A DNA stretch of 64,000 bases from Stenotrophomonas nitritireducens (GCF_001431425.1 NZ_LDJG01000017.1:62001-126000), one strand, 5' to 3'; shown: positions 9,483 through 17,556, numbered from the stretch's first letter. Notes: a model not told the origin generated them from the sequence alone. Translations and numbers: made by a program.

Positions 9483-9504
9483 ATGTCGTTATTTGAGGCT
9501 CCGC

Positions 9505-9924
9505 TCAGCGAACGGTTGGCCAGCTTGCCCCAGTGGCGCTGCGCAGCGATTCAAGTGCACCGCAATCGCCAACGCATACCCCTCCCGCACAGGTACTGCG
9601 GATGGCACGCAGTTGCTTGCGCAGCGCCTGCAACTCGGCGATTCGCTGCTCTACCAAGCGCATTTGATCGTCTAGCAAGGCATTGACCTCGTCGCAGGAC
9701 ATGGCGGGGTCGTCCTGCAACTGCAGCAGAGCCCGGATATCGTCGTGCGACATGTCCAGCGAGCGGCACCGAACGATGAAGGCCAACCTGTCGACATGCT
9801 GTTGGCCATATTGCCGATAGTTGTTGGCGGCCCGCAGGGGCGCCTGCAGAAGGCCCTCTGCTTCATAAAAGCGCACCGCGGGAACGGAGCACCCTGCCAA
9901 TGACGATAGTTCACCGATTTTCAT
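9505..9924 (-). CDS. MerR-family regulator, CadR/PbrR type
   Basis: A 139-residue MerR activator: N-terminal winged helix (MKIGELSSLAGCSVPAVRFY), long dimerisation helix, and a Cys-rich C-terminus. Cys77, Cys112 and Cys117/121 correspond to the Cd/Pb-binding cysteines of CadR/PbrR (Cys77, Cys112, Cys119 in that family). It should repress and, with metal, activate the divergent transporter at 9980 through the operator in the 55-bp gap. Its stop lies 22 bp from the IS66 transposase stop, so the deletion that removed the IS end may also have changed its last residues. Confidence 0.9.
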   Translation of the reverse strand: MKIGELSSLAGCSVPAVRFYEAEGLLQAPLRAANNYRQYGQQHVDRLAFIVRCRSLDMSHDDIRALLQLQDDPAMSCDEVNALLDDQMRLVEQRIAELQALRKQLRAIRSTCAGGVCVGDCGALESLRSATGASWPTVR

Positions 9925-9941
9925 ATTTGCCTACCTACCGC

Positions 9942-9974
9942 TTGACTCTACAGCTACTTGAGGGTTTCTAATAC
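9942..9974 (+). promoter_or_regulatory. MerR/CadR-type operator-promoter
   Basis: TTGACT at 9942-9947 is followed by a dyad (CTCTACAGCTACTTGAG) and, after 19 bp, TCTAAT at 9967-9972 (TAATAC at 9969 gives 21 bp). The overlong 19-20 bp spacer with a central dyad is typical of MerR-family promoters, and the sequence resembles known cadR/pbrR operators. With TCTAAT as -10 the transcript would begin at about 9979, at the transporter ATG. Confidence 0.8.
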
Positions 9975-9979
9975 GGGAC

Positions 9980-11080
9980 ATGAGTACATGTCAAAGCAGT
10001 AGCTGCTCGAGCAGTTGCAATTCGCAGACGGTCGACGAGGCCCCAAGCGCCATTGCTTCCGTGGAGAGCACATTTTCAGTTCCGGGAATGGACTGCCCCT
10101 CCGAGGAGAACCTCATTCGCATGGCGCTGGGTGGTCTGACCGGGGTTGGGCCGATGACCTTCGATCTGGCCCATCGGCAGCTCCGGGTGGTGCACTCGGG
10201 CGAGCCCGCCAGGATCGCCCAGAAGCTGACGCCCCTGAACTTGGGTGCGGTTCTGCTGACAAGCGAGAGGCGCACCGAAGGCGGGCAGTGGAAGACGCGT
10301 TTCTCCGTGCCGAAGATGGATTGCCCGTCGGAGGAGAATCTCATTCGGATGGCGCTGGCCGATGCGTCGGCTGTTGCGGCACTGGACTTCGATCTGAAGG
10401 ACCGTGTACTCACCGTGCAGCATGGGGGAAGTACGCAAGAGCTGCTGGGCCGTCTCATCCCTCTCAACCTCGGCGCGCAAGTGTTGGACAGCGTGCAAAG
10501 CGACGAGTCTACGGCCCCAGACGCAGAGGGGAATGCCTCTGAGGCTCGGACCTTAAAGCTGCTGCTCGCTATCAACGGTGCGATGTTTGTCTTTGAGTTG
10601 ATCGTTGGCCTGATCGCCCAGTCCACAGGTCTCATAGCGGACTCGCTTGACATGTTCGCCGATGCGGCGGTCTACGGACTGGCGCTCTATGCGGTGGGCC
10701 GCGCCGCCGCCTTGAAGATGAAGGCAGCGCACATCGCTGGTTGGTTGCAAGTCGTGCTTGCGCTTGGCGCGCTTTTGGAGGTCGTTCGGCGGGCAGTTGT
10801 GGGAAGTGAGCCGGCGTCCATGCTCATGATGAGTATCGGGCTGGTCGCATTGATCGCCAACGTCACCTGCCTGGTGCTGATCGCCAAGAAGCGGGATCGG
10901 GGCGCCCACATGACGGCAAGCTACATTTTTTCTGCGAATGATGTGATCGCAAACGCGGGGGTGATAGTCGCTGGTGTTTTGGTCGCTTGGACGGGCTCCT
11001 CGTACCCTGACCTCGTGATTGGCGCAGTCATTGCGCTGATAGTGCTCAGCGGTGCCCGGCGCATCCTGAACCTCCGATAG
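9980..11080 (+). CDS. Cation transporter, CDF-like, with duplicated N-terminal domains
   Basis: 366 residues. A Cys-rich N-terminus (four Cys in the first 13 residues) is followed by two similar domains of about 75 residues, each carrying FSVP-x-MDCPSEENLIRMAL, which look like HMA-type metal-binding units. The C-terminal 190 residues form a cation-diffusion-facilitator-like membrane domain: about six helices with the charged blocks LIADSLDMFADAAVYG and SANDVIANAGVIVAG. It probably exports Cd, Zn, Pb or a similar divalent metal (inference from the CadR-type regulator next door). No ribosome-binding site precedes the ATG, and the predicted transcript begins at it. Confidence 0.85.
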   Translation: MSTCQSSSCSSSCNSQTVDEAPSAIASVESTFSVPGMDCPSEENLIRMALGGLTGVGPMTFDLAHRQLRVVHSGEPARIAQKLTPLNLGAVLLTSERRTEGGQWKTRFSVPKMDCPSEENLIRMALADASAVAALDFDLKDRVLTVQHGGSTQELLGRLIPLNLGAQVLDSVQSDESTAPDAEGNASEARTLKLLLAINGAMFVFELIVGLIAQSTGLIADSLDMFADAAVYGLALYAVGRAAALKMKAAHIAGWLQVVLALGALLEVVRRAVVGSEPASMLMMSIGLVALIANVTCLVLIAKKRDRGAHMTASYIFSANDVIANAGVIVAGVLVAWTGSSYPDLVIGAVIALIVLSGARRILNLR

Positions 11081-11092
11081 CCAATCTAGCGG

Positions 11093-11125
11093 CATCCCAC
11101 ACCGATGCCTAGCCAAGGTGGGATG
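11093..11125 (+). terminator. Hairpin after the cation transporter gene
   Basis: CATCCCAC (11093-11100) pairs with GTGGGATG (11118-11125) across a 17-base loop, 12 bp after the transporter stop. No T-run follows, so this is only a possible terminator or mRNA-protecting stem. Confidence 0.35.
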
Positions 11126-11392
11126 GCCGGCCGCTTACTCCGTGACTGCCACGTGCCCAGTCCTAGCGGCAGGCGCCGACATCATGCGCTTGTGTATCCC
11201 ATCGCTACGTCCACACCGCACGGGAGGGCCTTTGCTCGGCCGCGATCCGGTCACAGTTCCGGACACCGTTCGTAGATAGCCTCCGATCGGTGCCGAACGT
11301 CTGCCTGCTCGGCACATCTGGCGCGCGCTCACTTGGCGGTGTGCGCTGAGCCCCTGAGGTGAGCTGGTCTGCTGGTTCGCTGCGCGGGGTAT

Positions 11393-11411
11393 GTACCCCG
11401 TAGCTGGGTAC
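11393..11411. promoter_or_regulatory. GTACCC-N7-GGGTAC dyad, possible MerR-type operator
   Basis: A 19-bp inverted repeat with 6-bp perfect arms. Its right half (CCGTAGCTGGGTACAGAG) shares CCGTAG-YY-GGGTACAGAG with the mer-like operator at 39834-39858 at the other end of the island, so one regulator could bind both. It ends 11 bp upstream of the FNR box. No -35 TTGAC is present in the expected place, so its role is uncertain. Confidence 0.45.
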
Positions 11412-11422
11412 AGAGAGTCTTT

Positions 11423-11464
11423 TTGATCAAGATCAAGGTACTGCCTTCACCTCAGCTCTATGCT
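11423..11464 (+). promoter_or_regulatory. FNR/ANR box and class II promoter, rightward
   Basis: TTGATCAAGATCAA (11423-11436) is a perfect match to the FNR/ANR consensus TTGAT-N4-ATCAA. A -10-like TATGCT lies at 11459-11464, which predicts a start at about 11471. The box centre (11429.5) is then exactly 41.5 bp upstream, the class II position. It would drive DUF2933, HMA, DUF3141 and acetate kinase at low oxygen (inference). Confidence 0.75.
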
Positions 11465-11498
11465 GAGCTTAACAAGCCACATTTGGCACGGGTCGATC

Positions 11499-11669
11499 AT
11501 GCTCAGAAACTATCGAGGACTTTTTAGCGGGGCCATGGAAATCTCCGGTGTTCAGCCCCATTCTTCTGGCATACCTGTTTTATGGATGGGCCTGATCAGC
11601 GCCCTGCACTCGAATGCGGGAATCTCGCCAATCGACAAGGGTCAACTTCACGAAGGAGCATCGCCATGA
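11499..11669 (+). CDS. Possible 56-residue leader ORF
   Basis: A short frame beginning ATGCTCAGAAAC, 28 bases after the predicted start point of transcription. Its TGA overlaps the ATG of the DUF2933 gene (ATGA), which would allow translational coupling. There is no clear ribosome-binding site, no domain and no recognised homologue; it may be untranslated leader. Confidence 0.25.
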   Translation: MLRNYRGLFSGAMEISGVQPHSSGIPVLWMGLISALHSNAGISPIDKGQLHEGASP

Positions 11670-11992
11670 ATATTCCGCCCGATCGAAGTAAGAGCACAGG
11701 AAACGGCCCGAACTGGTCTCGCATCAACCAGTGGCTGCTGTGGCTCGGCCTCGCCGCCGCCGTTGCCTGGATGTTCTACCGCCACAACGCCCATCTTCTG
11801 CAACTGCTTCCCTTCCTCTTCATCCTCGCCTGTCCGTTGATGCACATCTTCGGCCATGGCAGTCACGGCGCACATGGCGGTCATGACCATCAAGATCAGC
11901 CGCCTCGGGGCGATGAAGGGGGTTCGCCTGCGCGCCAATCAGACGACCGGAGCCGCCCGAAATCCGTCGACCAGTCCGGGCACCACCACTGA
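11666..11992 (+). CDS. DUF2933 small membrane protein, first gene of rightward arm
   Basis: A 108-residue protein with two hydrophobic segments (WLLWLGLAAAVAWMFY and LLPFLFILACPLMHIFGHG) and a His-rich tail (HGAHGGHDH, GHHH). It shares ACPLMHxF with the copper-cluster copy at 862-1134. GAAGGAG precedes the ATG. It is the first convincing gene behind the FNR-type promoter and is followed 18 bp later by an HMA protein, so a membrane metal-handling role is likely but unproven. Confidence 0.82.
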   Translation: MNIPPDRSKSTGNGPNWSRINQWLLWLGLAAAVAWMFYRHNAHLLQLLPFLFILACPLMHIFGHGSHGAHGGHDHQDQPPRGDEGGSPARQSDDRSRPKSVDQSGHHH

Positions 11993-12010
11993 AACCACCG
12001 GAGCATCATC

Positions 12011-12310
12011 ATGGAAACCATCGAACTCAAGGTTGCCGGCATGACCTGCGCCTCCTGCGCGAACTCGGTCAGCAAGGCGCTCAAGCGCGTAGCTGGTGTG
12101 CAAGACGTGCATGTCGATCTCGCTCGCGGCGCAGCGAGTGTCACCGGCGACCAGACGGCCCAGAAGACGCCTGAGCTGATCGCGGCCTTAGCTGCCGCGG
12201 GCTACGAGGCATCCGCTGATTCCTCGCCGGGCATTGCGGCGGGTGCCGGTGCCTCCCATGCGCCGGCCGCTGCCCGTTCAAAGGGGCATGGCGGCTGCTG
12301 CTGCCGCTGA
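12011..12310 (+). CDS. HMA-domain metallochaperone (CopZ-like)
   Basis: A 99-residue protein whose first about 68 residues form a heavy-metal-associated domain with the GMTCASCANSV motif (MTCxxC binds Cu(I) or another soft metal). A linker leads to an unusual tail ending GHGGCCCR with three consecutive Cys. Typical CopZ proteins stop after the HMA domain, so the Cys-rich tail is extra. A GGAG site sits 7 bp before the ATG. It probably carries metal to an ATPase or buffers it. It lies between DUF2933 and the DUF3141 gene, only 8 bp from the latter. Confidence 0.85.
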   Translation: METIELKVAGMTCASCANSVSKALKRVAGVQDVHVDLARGAASVTGDQTAQKTPELIAALAAAGYEASADSSPGIAAGAGASHAPAAARSKGHGGCCCR

Positions 12311-12318
12311 TCGACGCC

Positions 12319-13986
12319 ATGGACGCACGCACGAACTCCCAGGGTATCGCCGCCGCACCGCTTGGGCTCTTTGCTGCCTACTGGGGCGACATGCTGTGGC
12401 GGACCGTCGCGTCCGGCGAAGCGCTGAGACAGCGCGCCAACAACATGACCGAACACGAAGCGGCGGGTATGCCGCCGCTGCTCCACTTCGAGTCAGAGCA
12501 GGTGGCTGACGGCCACGACTTGCAACCGGCGAGCAACTACCGGCTCCTGCGTGTCACTCGCTGTGGCACCGACGCCTTGGAGAAGCATGTGCGCAAAGGC
12601 GCCGCGCCGGTGCTGGTGGTCGATCCACGCGCCGGCCACGGCCCTGGCATTGGCGGCTTCAAACGCGATTCTGAAGTTGGCATGGCACTGCTCGAAGGCC
12701 ATCCCGTGTACTTCGTAGTGTTCGATCCGGAGCCCGTCGAGGGCCAGACCATGGGCGCAGTCGTCCAGACCCTGGCCACATTCATCGACATGGTGGCCAA
12801 GCGCCACCGAGGCAAGGCCCCGATCGTCTACGGCAACTGCCAAGGCGGTTGGGCGATCACGCTGGCGCTGTCGCACTGCGAGCACCGTGCCGCCTTGGCA
12901 GTGCTCAATGGCTCGCCGCTGTCGTACTGGGCAGGCGAGAGAGGCATCAACCCCATGCGGCTGCTCGGTGGGTTCACGGGCGGCATCTGGCCGGCGCACT
13001 GGGCGTCGGACCTCGGCGCCGGGCGATTCGACGGTGCCTGGCTGGTCCAGAACTTCGAGGCGTTGCGGCCCGAGGGCGTGTTCAAGAAATACGACACGCT
13101 CTTCGCGCAGCCGGAGACTGAGCGCGATCGCTTCCTGGAGTTCGAGCGTTGGTGGAATGGCTTCTACCAGCTTGCCCGCGAGGAAATGTTGTCGATCGCA
13201 GGCGATCTTTTCGTAGGTAATCACCTGGAGAGCGGCGAGGTCGTGGTCGATGGCCACTGCCGCGCGGATCTCAGCCGCATTGGCGCACCGCTGGTGGTCT
13301 TTTGCTCCAACGGCGACAACATCACACCGCCCCACCAGGCGCTCGGCTGGCTCAAAGCGGTATATCCGACGACCGCAGACCTGGTGGCGGCGGGCCAGCG
13401 CGTGGTGTACCTGCTGCACCAACATGTTGGCCACCTTGGCATCTTCGTCTCCGCGGGGGTGGCGCGACGCGAGCACCGCGCCATCTTGCATCATGCCGAA
13501 TCGATCCAGGCACTCAAGCCTGGACTCTACGAGATGGTTCTGGAGGACAGCGCCTCTTCGGAGTCGGCCGCCGCTGCGCAGTTCCAGCCGCGGCGGCTGG
13601 AAGACCTGCCTTACGACGCCAACCCGGCGGGGTTCGACAAGGTCGAAGCACTCTCGGAGATCACCGAGCGCTTCTATTCGCAGTGGGTGTCGCCGTGGGT
13701 CCGCTTCGCCGTCACCCCCGACTCGGCTCGTGAACTTCGCGCGCTGCACCCCATGCGCGTCAGTCGCAAGGTCTGGTCCGAGCAGGTGACCCCGGCCCTG
13801 GCGCTGCTGCCATGGGTGCAACGATGGCTTGAGCAGTGGAGTGCGCAGGATCCCCATCGGGTCGAAAATCCTTGGTATCAGCTTGAGCGAACTGGTGCAG
13901 ACGCGATTGGGCAGGCCATGGAATCATGGCGCAAGAGCCGGGACCTGTGGGCTGAGCTTGTGTTCGAGCAGGCCTATGCCAACTGA
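12319..13986 (+). CDS. DUF3141 alpha/beta-hydrolase (PHB-synthase-like fold)
   Basis: 555 residues matching the DUF3141 family. Visible family blocks are VVDPRAGHGPGIGGFK, the nucleophile elbow YGNCQGGWA with Cys in the place of the usual serine as in PhaC-type enzymes, NGSPLSYWAGERGINPMR, DGAWLVQNFE and VVFCSNGDNITPP, with a late His in HVGHLGIF. Annotations of relatives mention poly-hydroxybutyrate synthesis, but the activity is not established. In other genomes it often sits beside phosphotransacetylase and acetate kinase genes, and acetate kinase is next here. No strong ribosome-binding site is visible before the ATG. Confidence 0.85.
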   Translation: MDARTNSQGIAAAPLGLFAAYWGDMLWRTVASGEALRQRANNMTEHEAAGMPPLLHFESEQVADGHDLQPASNYRLLRVTRCGTDALEKHVRKGAAPVLVVDPRAGHGPGIGGFKRDSEVGMALLEGHPVYFVVFDPEPVEGQTMGAVVQTLATFIDMVAKRHRGKAPIVYGNCQGGWAITLALSHCEHRAALAVLNGSPLSYWAGERGINPMRLLGGFTGGIWPAHWASDLGAGRFDGAWLVQNFEALRPEGVFKKYDTLFAQPETERDRFLEFERWWNGFYQLAREEMLSIAGDLFVGNHLESGEVVVDGHCRADLSRIGAPLVVFCSNGDNITPPHQALGWLKAVYPTTADLVAAGQRVVYLLHQHVGHLGIFVSAGVARREHRAILHHAESIQALKPGLYEMVLEDSASSESAAAAQFQPRRLEDLPYDANPAGFDKVEALSEITERFYSQWVSPWVRFAVTPDSARELRALHPMRVSRKVWSEQVTPALALLPWVQRWLEQWSAQDPHRVENPWYQLERTGADAIGQAMESWRKSRDLWAELVFEQAYAN

Positions 13987-14281
13987 ACGACCCTCCACTG
14001 TGGCTGCAAAAAGAGACGCTCACGGGTCGCAAGCAGCACGCTCCTTGTCGGAGGCGATGCGCCTGCCACGGCCGATTTCGCTTTTCAGCGTCGTCCAGGC
14101 ACGGATCAAAGTTGGATTCTCCCGTATCACCACGCCAGCAACGGCGCTACAGCATCGGAAGCATGGGCCTGATCGGCGGCCTCGCGTGCTGCTAGCGCCG
14201 AGCGAAACTTGGCAATTCGATCTGATGAACGTTGCCAATGGCGGCGACGTCGGCACTGACCGGCGCTGACGGAGCTCCGAC
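13987..14281 (+). other. 295-bp gap where a phosphotransacetylase gene would be expected
   Basis: Related clusters often carry a phosphotransacetylase-type gene between DUF3141 and acetate kinase. Here I find no convincing coding frame and no recognisable pta remnant. No promoter is evident either, so acetate kinase is probably read through from the upstream genes. Confidence 0.5.
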
Positions 14282-15415
14282 ATGCGCGTCCTCGCCATCA
14301 ATGCCGGCAGTGCGACCCTGAAGTTCGGAGTTTTCGAGTCGGCTCGTACCTTGCCATTGATCGACTCGGCGATTGATCATCCTGCGGTGGATGCTGCGAC
14401 CTTCGAGGAGATCGAGCGGCACTTGCACAGGGCGGGTGTCACAACGCTCGATGGCATTGGTCACCGCGTCGCACACGGTGGCCCACTGTTGAGCAACGCG
14501 GTGCTCGTGGATGAAGAAGTCGAACGCGAGATCGGCAAGGCTTCGGCTCTGGCGCCGCATCACAATCCTGCCGCATTGGCCGGCATACGCCTGACCCGTG
14601 AGCGTTGGCCCGGCGTGCGCCACGTCGCGGTCTTCGACACCGCTTTCCATGGCGACATGCCCGAATACGCCCATTCCTATGCTGTTCCGCCATCGTGGCG
14701 CGCGGCAGGGGTACGGAGATACGGCTTCCATGGCCTGTCCCACCAGGGTGTACTGGCCGCCGTCAGCACCGAGCTGAAACGGCCGCCGTCAGAACTTCGT
14801 ATCGTGAGCTGCCACATTGGAAGCGGCGCCAGCGTCTGCGCGATCGATCGCGGAAGGTCGGTCGATACATCTATGGGAATGACCGCGCTTGAAGGTCTTG
14901 TGATGGGCACGCGCTGTGGAGACCTCGACCCTGGCGTACCCGGCTTCGTCGCACGCGCACTGGGTTTGACGTTGGCGCAGATCGAGGCGGCGCTTTACAG
15001 CGACAGTGGACTCAAAGGATTGTCGGGTGAGAGTTCGGACCTGCGGATTGTGGAGAAGCGCGCGGGAGAAGGAGTCGCAGCCGCCCAACTGGCAATGCAG
15101 GTTCACGCGTACCGCGTGCGCAAATACATCGGCGCCTACGCCGCCGCGATGGGCGGTTGCGATGCTGTGGCCTTCACTGGCGGAGCTGGAGAAAATTCGG
15201 CCGCGTTGCGTCGGCGCATCGTTGATGGCCTGGAGTTCATCGGCCTGGAACTAGACGAAGAGCGCAATCGCGCCTACTCGCCCAACACTGAAGTCGCCCA
15301 GTTGCAGTCATCCCGATCCGCCGTCGCCGTGCTGGTGGTTCAAGCACGCGAGCAGTTAGCGATCGCGCGTGAGACGTTCCGAGCGCTGAATGACCAGGCA
15401 AGTGGTTTGGTATAG
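14282..15415 (+). CDS. ackA: Acetate kinase
   Basis: 377 residues, slightly shorter than the usual about 400. It converts acetyl-phosphate and ADP to acetate and ATP. Hallmarks: N-terminal phosphate loop (VLAINAGSATLKFGVF), HRVAHGG, HHNPAAL, the FDTAFH catalytic segment, RYGFHGLSH, HIGSGASV, GMTALEGLVMGTRCGDLDPG and the C-terminal FTGGAGENSA. No phosphotransacetylase is present in the window, but a phosphoketolase-family gene lies 2.3 kb downstream and could supply acetyl-phosphate directly. The start is supported by a GACGGAG site. Confidence 0.95.
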   Translation: MRVLAINAGSATLKFGVFESARTLPLIDSAIDHPAVDAATFEEIERHLHRAGVTTLDGIGHRVAHGGPLLSNAVLVDEEVEREIGKASALAPHHNPAALAGIRLTRERWPGVRHVAVFDTAFHGDMPEYAHSYAVPPSWRAAGVRRYGFHGLSHQGVLAAVSTELKRPPSELRIVSCHIGSGASVCAIDRGRSVDTSMGMTALEGLVMGTRCGDLDPGVPGFVARALGLTLAQIEAALYSDSGLKGLSGESSDLRIVEKRAGEGVAAAQLAMQVHAYRVRKYIGAYAAAMGGCDAVAFTGGAGENSAALRRRIVDGLEFIGLELDEERNRAYSPNTEVAQLQSSRSAVAVLVVQAREQLAIARETFRALNDQASGLV

Positions 15416-15555
15416 GCAATGAACTGGGACAAGACCACGATAAGTCTTCCTCCGGGCCGGGAGCCACGCCCGTTGATGCTCGCGCCGATGATGGTACAGT
15501 TGCCCATCCAACCGCACGTTGAAGGAAGGAACGGAGCGGTTCAGACACCGGGCCC

Positions 15556-15586
15556 TTGACCCATGTGCAGCACCTGGGTTCAAACT
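15556..15586 (+). promoter_or_regulatory. MerR-type operator-promoter before merR (15633)
   Basis: TTGACC (15556-15561), a 19-bp spacer and CAAACT (15581-15586). The spacer holds a dyad in which GACCCATGTGC is opposed by GCACCTGGGTTC. The long spacer and dyad are typical of MerR-regulated promoters. It would make the regulator autoregulated and give the CFA synthase and phosphoketolase genes their own promoter. Confidence 0.6.
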
Positions 15587-15632
15587 CGCTCGAAAGTGAA
15601 GGGATTCAAGACAACCTTGCTGGAGGATGGTG

Positions 15633-16085
15633 ATGCAACTCATTGAATGCGCCAAGGCGGCAGGCGTCACACCGGACACGTTGCGTCACTACCTTCGGGT
15701 GGGGCTTGTGGTGCCCGATGGCCGGGGCACGAACGGCTACCGCGCATTCTCGGATCGAAGCGTCGCCCGGGTTCGTTTCATACGCAATGCATTGGCCCTC
15801 GGCTTCACGCTCAAGGACGCTGCAGAGTTTGTCGAGATGAGCCAGCGCGGTGCATCGCCTTGTCCGCGCGCGCGGGCGCTGCTGAGCGAACGGCTTGACG
15901 AGCAGGCCCGGCGGCTGAAGGAGGCGACAGATTTGCATCGCCGCATGCAGCAGGCAGAGCGCGACTGGAAGCGGCTGCCGGACGGCGTCCCGGATGGCCA
16001 TTCCGTCTGCGGTTTGATCGAAGGAGCGGATGCGGACGTTCAGCGCAATTCGGTGCGCGCGAAGTCCCGTCGTGTACGCGCATGA
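15633..16085 (+). CDS. MerR-family transcriptional regulator
   Basis: A 150-residue MerR protein with an N-terminal HTH (LIECAKAAGVTPDTLRHYLRVGL) and the second wing NGYRAFSD. Cys77 (SPCPRA) and Cys126 (HSVCGLIEG) could form a metal or redox site; the spacing is like soft-metal-sensing relatives, but the ligand cannot be named. ATG 15633 fits the GGAGG at 15622-15626 better than the ATG at 15627. A dyad operator lies about 50 bp upstream. Confidence 0.85.
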   Translation: MQLIECAKAAGVTPDTLRHYLRVGLVVPDGRGTNGYRAFSDRSVARVRFIRNALALGFTLKDAAEFVEMSQRGASPCPRARALLSERLDEQARRLKEATDLHRRMQQAERDWKRLPDGVPDGHSVCGLIEGADADVQRNSVRAKSRRVRA

Positions 16086-16239
16086 ATCGCTCTGATCATC
16101 GTCGACATTCCCCGGCATCACGACGCTCTACGTACATGCGGTGCAGCGGTTGTGGTCGTGCCGATCACGCCAGCGCCAAGTATGAGTCGTCTATCCACTT
16201 CGCAGCATCCGCTGCACACGAGCGAGCGAGGCGCCCCCA

Positions 16240-17556
16240 ATGAGCCACCTCACGACACGGGATCGAACCGTATCGCCCGACGGATATGCCGCCGCGCTAC
16301 GGATCTTGCGCCGGCTGCTGGCCGGCATCGAGCGCCCGCCGGCGTTGCGTCTGGGCGATATGCTCTTGCACGAGCTCGAATCGCACCCGGAATACACCCT
16401 GATCATCCGTGACCCGGGTCTGCTGCGTCGCTTGGTCCTGCGCCCGGATCCGCTGCTGCTGGCGGAAGCCTATTTCCGCGGCACCATCGACATTGAGGGA
16501 GACCTGTACACCGCGCTCGGGCTCAAGGCGCATTTCGAGAGGTTTTCGCTCTCTTGGCGCGACAAACTGGCCCTGTTGCGCGACGCACTGCTGCTGCGCG
16601 TGTCCGACCAGGACGGGTTGAAGCCCTCGCGGAGTCTGGCCTCGCGCGTCGCACGTCGCTTCTCCCATCGCCATTCGCGTCAAACCGATCAGGCCGCGAT
16701 CTCCTTTCACTACGATGTGTCCAACGCGTTCTATGGCCTCTGGCTCGATGCCGAGAGGGTCTACTCATGTGGCTATTTCAAGGCGACGGATGACACGCTG
16801 GACCAGGCTCAGCGCAACAAGCTGGAGCACATCTGCCGCAAGCTGCGCCTGCAGCGAGGCGAACGCCTGCTCGACATCGGCTGCGGCTGGGGCGCGCTCG
16901 TGTGCTGGGCGGCAAGAGAACATGGCGTCCGTGCGCACGGCATCACGCTCAGCCAACAGCAACTCGAATACGCGCGCGAGCGCATCCGCTCGGAGGGCCT
17001 GCAGGATCTCGTCACCGTTGAACTGCGCGACTACCGTGACCTCGAAGGCACGGCCGTTTTCGACAAGGTGTCAAGCATTGGCATGTTCGAGCACGTGGGA
17101 CTCGCGAACCTACCGGCCTACTACGCGGTGGTCCAGCGGGTTTTGCGGCCAGGAGGACTCTTCCTCAACCACGGGATCACCCATGACGAGGAGGGCTGGA
17201 GCCGAACCGTCGCGACCGAGTTCATCAACCGCTACGTCTTCCCCGACGGCGAATTGGACTGCGTCAGCAATATCCAGCTAGGGATGGAGCGCTCCGGCTT
17301 CGAGATCCATGACGTCGAAGGTCTTCGACCCCACTACGCGCTGACCTTGCGTCATTGGGTCCAGCGACTCGAAGCGCGCCGGGAGGAGGCCTTGCGGGAG
17401 GTCGATGAGGTGACCTTCCGCATCTGGCGCTTGTACATGGCGGCGTGTGCACTGGAATTCGAGGCCGGGGGGACTGGGATCTACCAGATCGTCGCGTCCA
17501 AACGCGACGGCGGAAGCTGGCCCGTGCCCTTGACCCGCTCTGATCTTTATGGATAA
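16240..17556 (+). CDS. cfa: Cyclopropane-fatty-acyl-phospholipid synthase family
   Basis: 438 residues. The SAM-dependent enzyme adds a methylene bridge to unsaturated membrane lipids, protecting cells under acid and starvation stress. Visible motifs are ISFHYDVSNAFYGLWLD, YSCGYF, the SAM loop LLDIGCGWGALVCWAA, HGITLSQQQLEYA, SIGMFEHVG and LFLNHGIT. The Glu in FEH and the Cys in YSCGY agree with active CFA synthases. It lies between the MerR gene and the phosphoketolase on the same strand, consistent with a membrane-stress role in this operon. Confidence 0.92.
   Translation: MSHLTTRDRTVSPDGYAAALRILRRLLAGIERPPALRLGDMLLHELESHPEYTLIIRDPGLLRRLVLRPDPLLLAEAYFRGTIDIEGDLYTALGLKAHFERFSLSWRDKLALLRDALLLRVSDQDGLKPSRSLASRVARRFSHRHSRQTDQAAISFHYDVSNAFYGLWLDAERVYSCGYFKATDDTLDQAQRNKLEHICRKLRLQRGERLLDIGCGWGALVCWAAREHGVRAHGITLSQQQLEYARERIRSEGLQDLVTVELRDYRDLEGTAVFDKVSSIGMFEHVGLANLPAYYAVVQRVLRPGGLFLNHGITHDEEGWSRTVATEFINRYVFPDGELDCVSNIQLGMERSGFEIHDVEGLRPHYALTLRHWVQRLEARREEALREVDEVTFRIWRLYMAACALEFEAGGTGIYQIVASKRDGGSWPVPLTRSDLYG

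Larger units (their letters stand above)
11081..11665 (+). other. 585-bp regulatory region before the rightward metabolic operon
   Basis: There is no well supported gene here. It contains the hairpin at 11093, a GTACCC-N7-GGGTAC dyad at 11393-11411, an FNR/ANR-type promoter at 11423-11464 and a possible 56-residue leader ORF (11499-11669). The stretch 11130-11390 shows nothing I can name. Confidence 0.7.

Noticed and set aside
9988..9990. ATG at 9988 as the transporter start
   Set aside because: It is out of frame with the MDCPSEE domains; the in-frame ATG is 9980.
11135..11332. 65-codon minus-strand frame after the cation transporter
   Set aside because: No ribosome-binding site, no domain, and no promoter facing it other than the uncertain dyad at 11393.
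13829..14269. Open frame spanning the end of DUF3141 and the gap before acetate kinase
   Set aside because: No ribosome-binding site, no similarity to pta or any family I recognise; the first half is a shadow of the DUF3141 gene.
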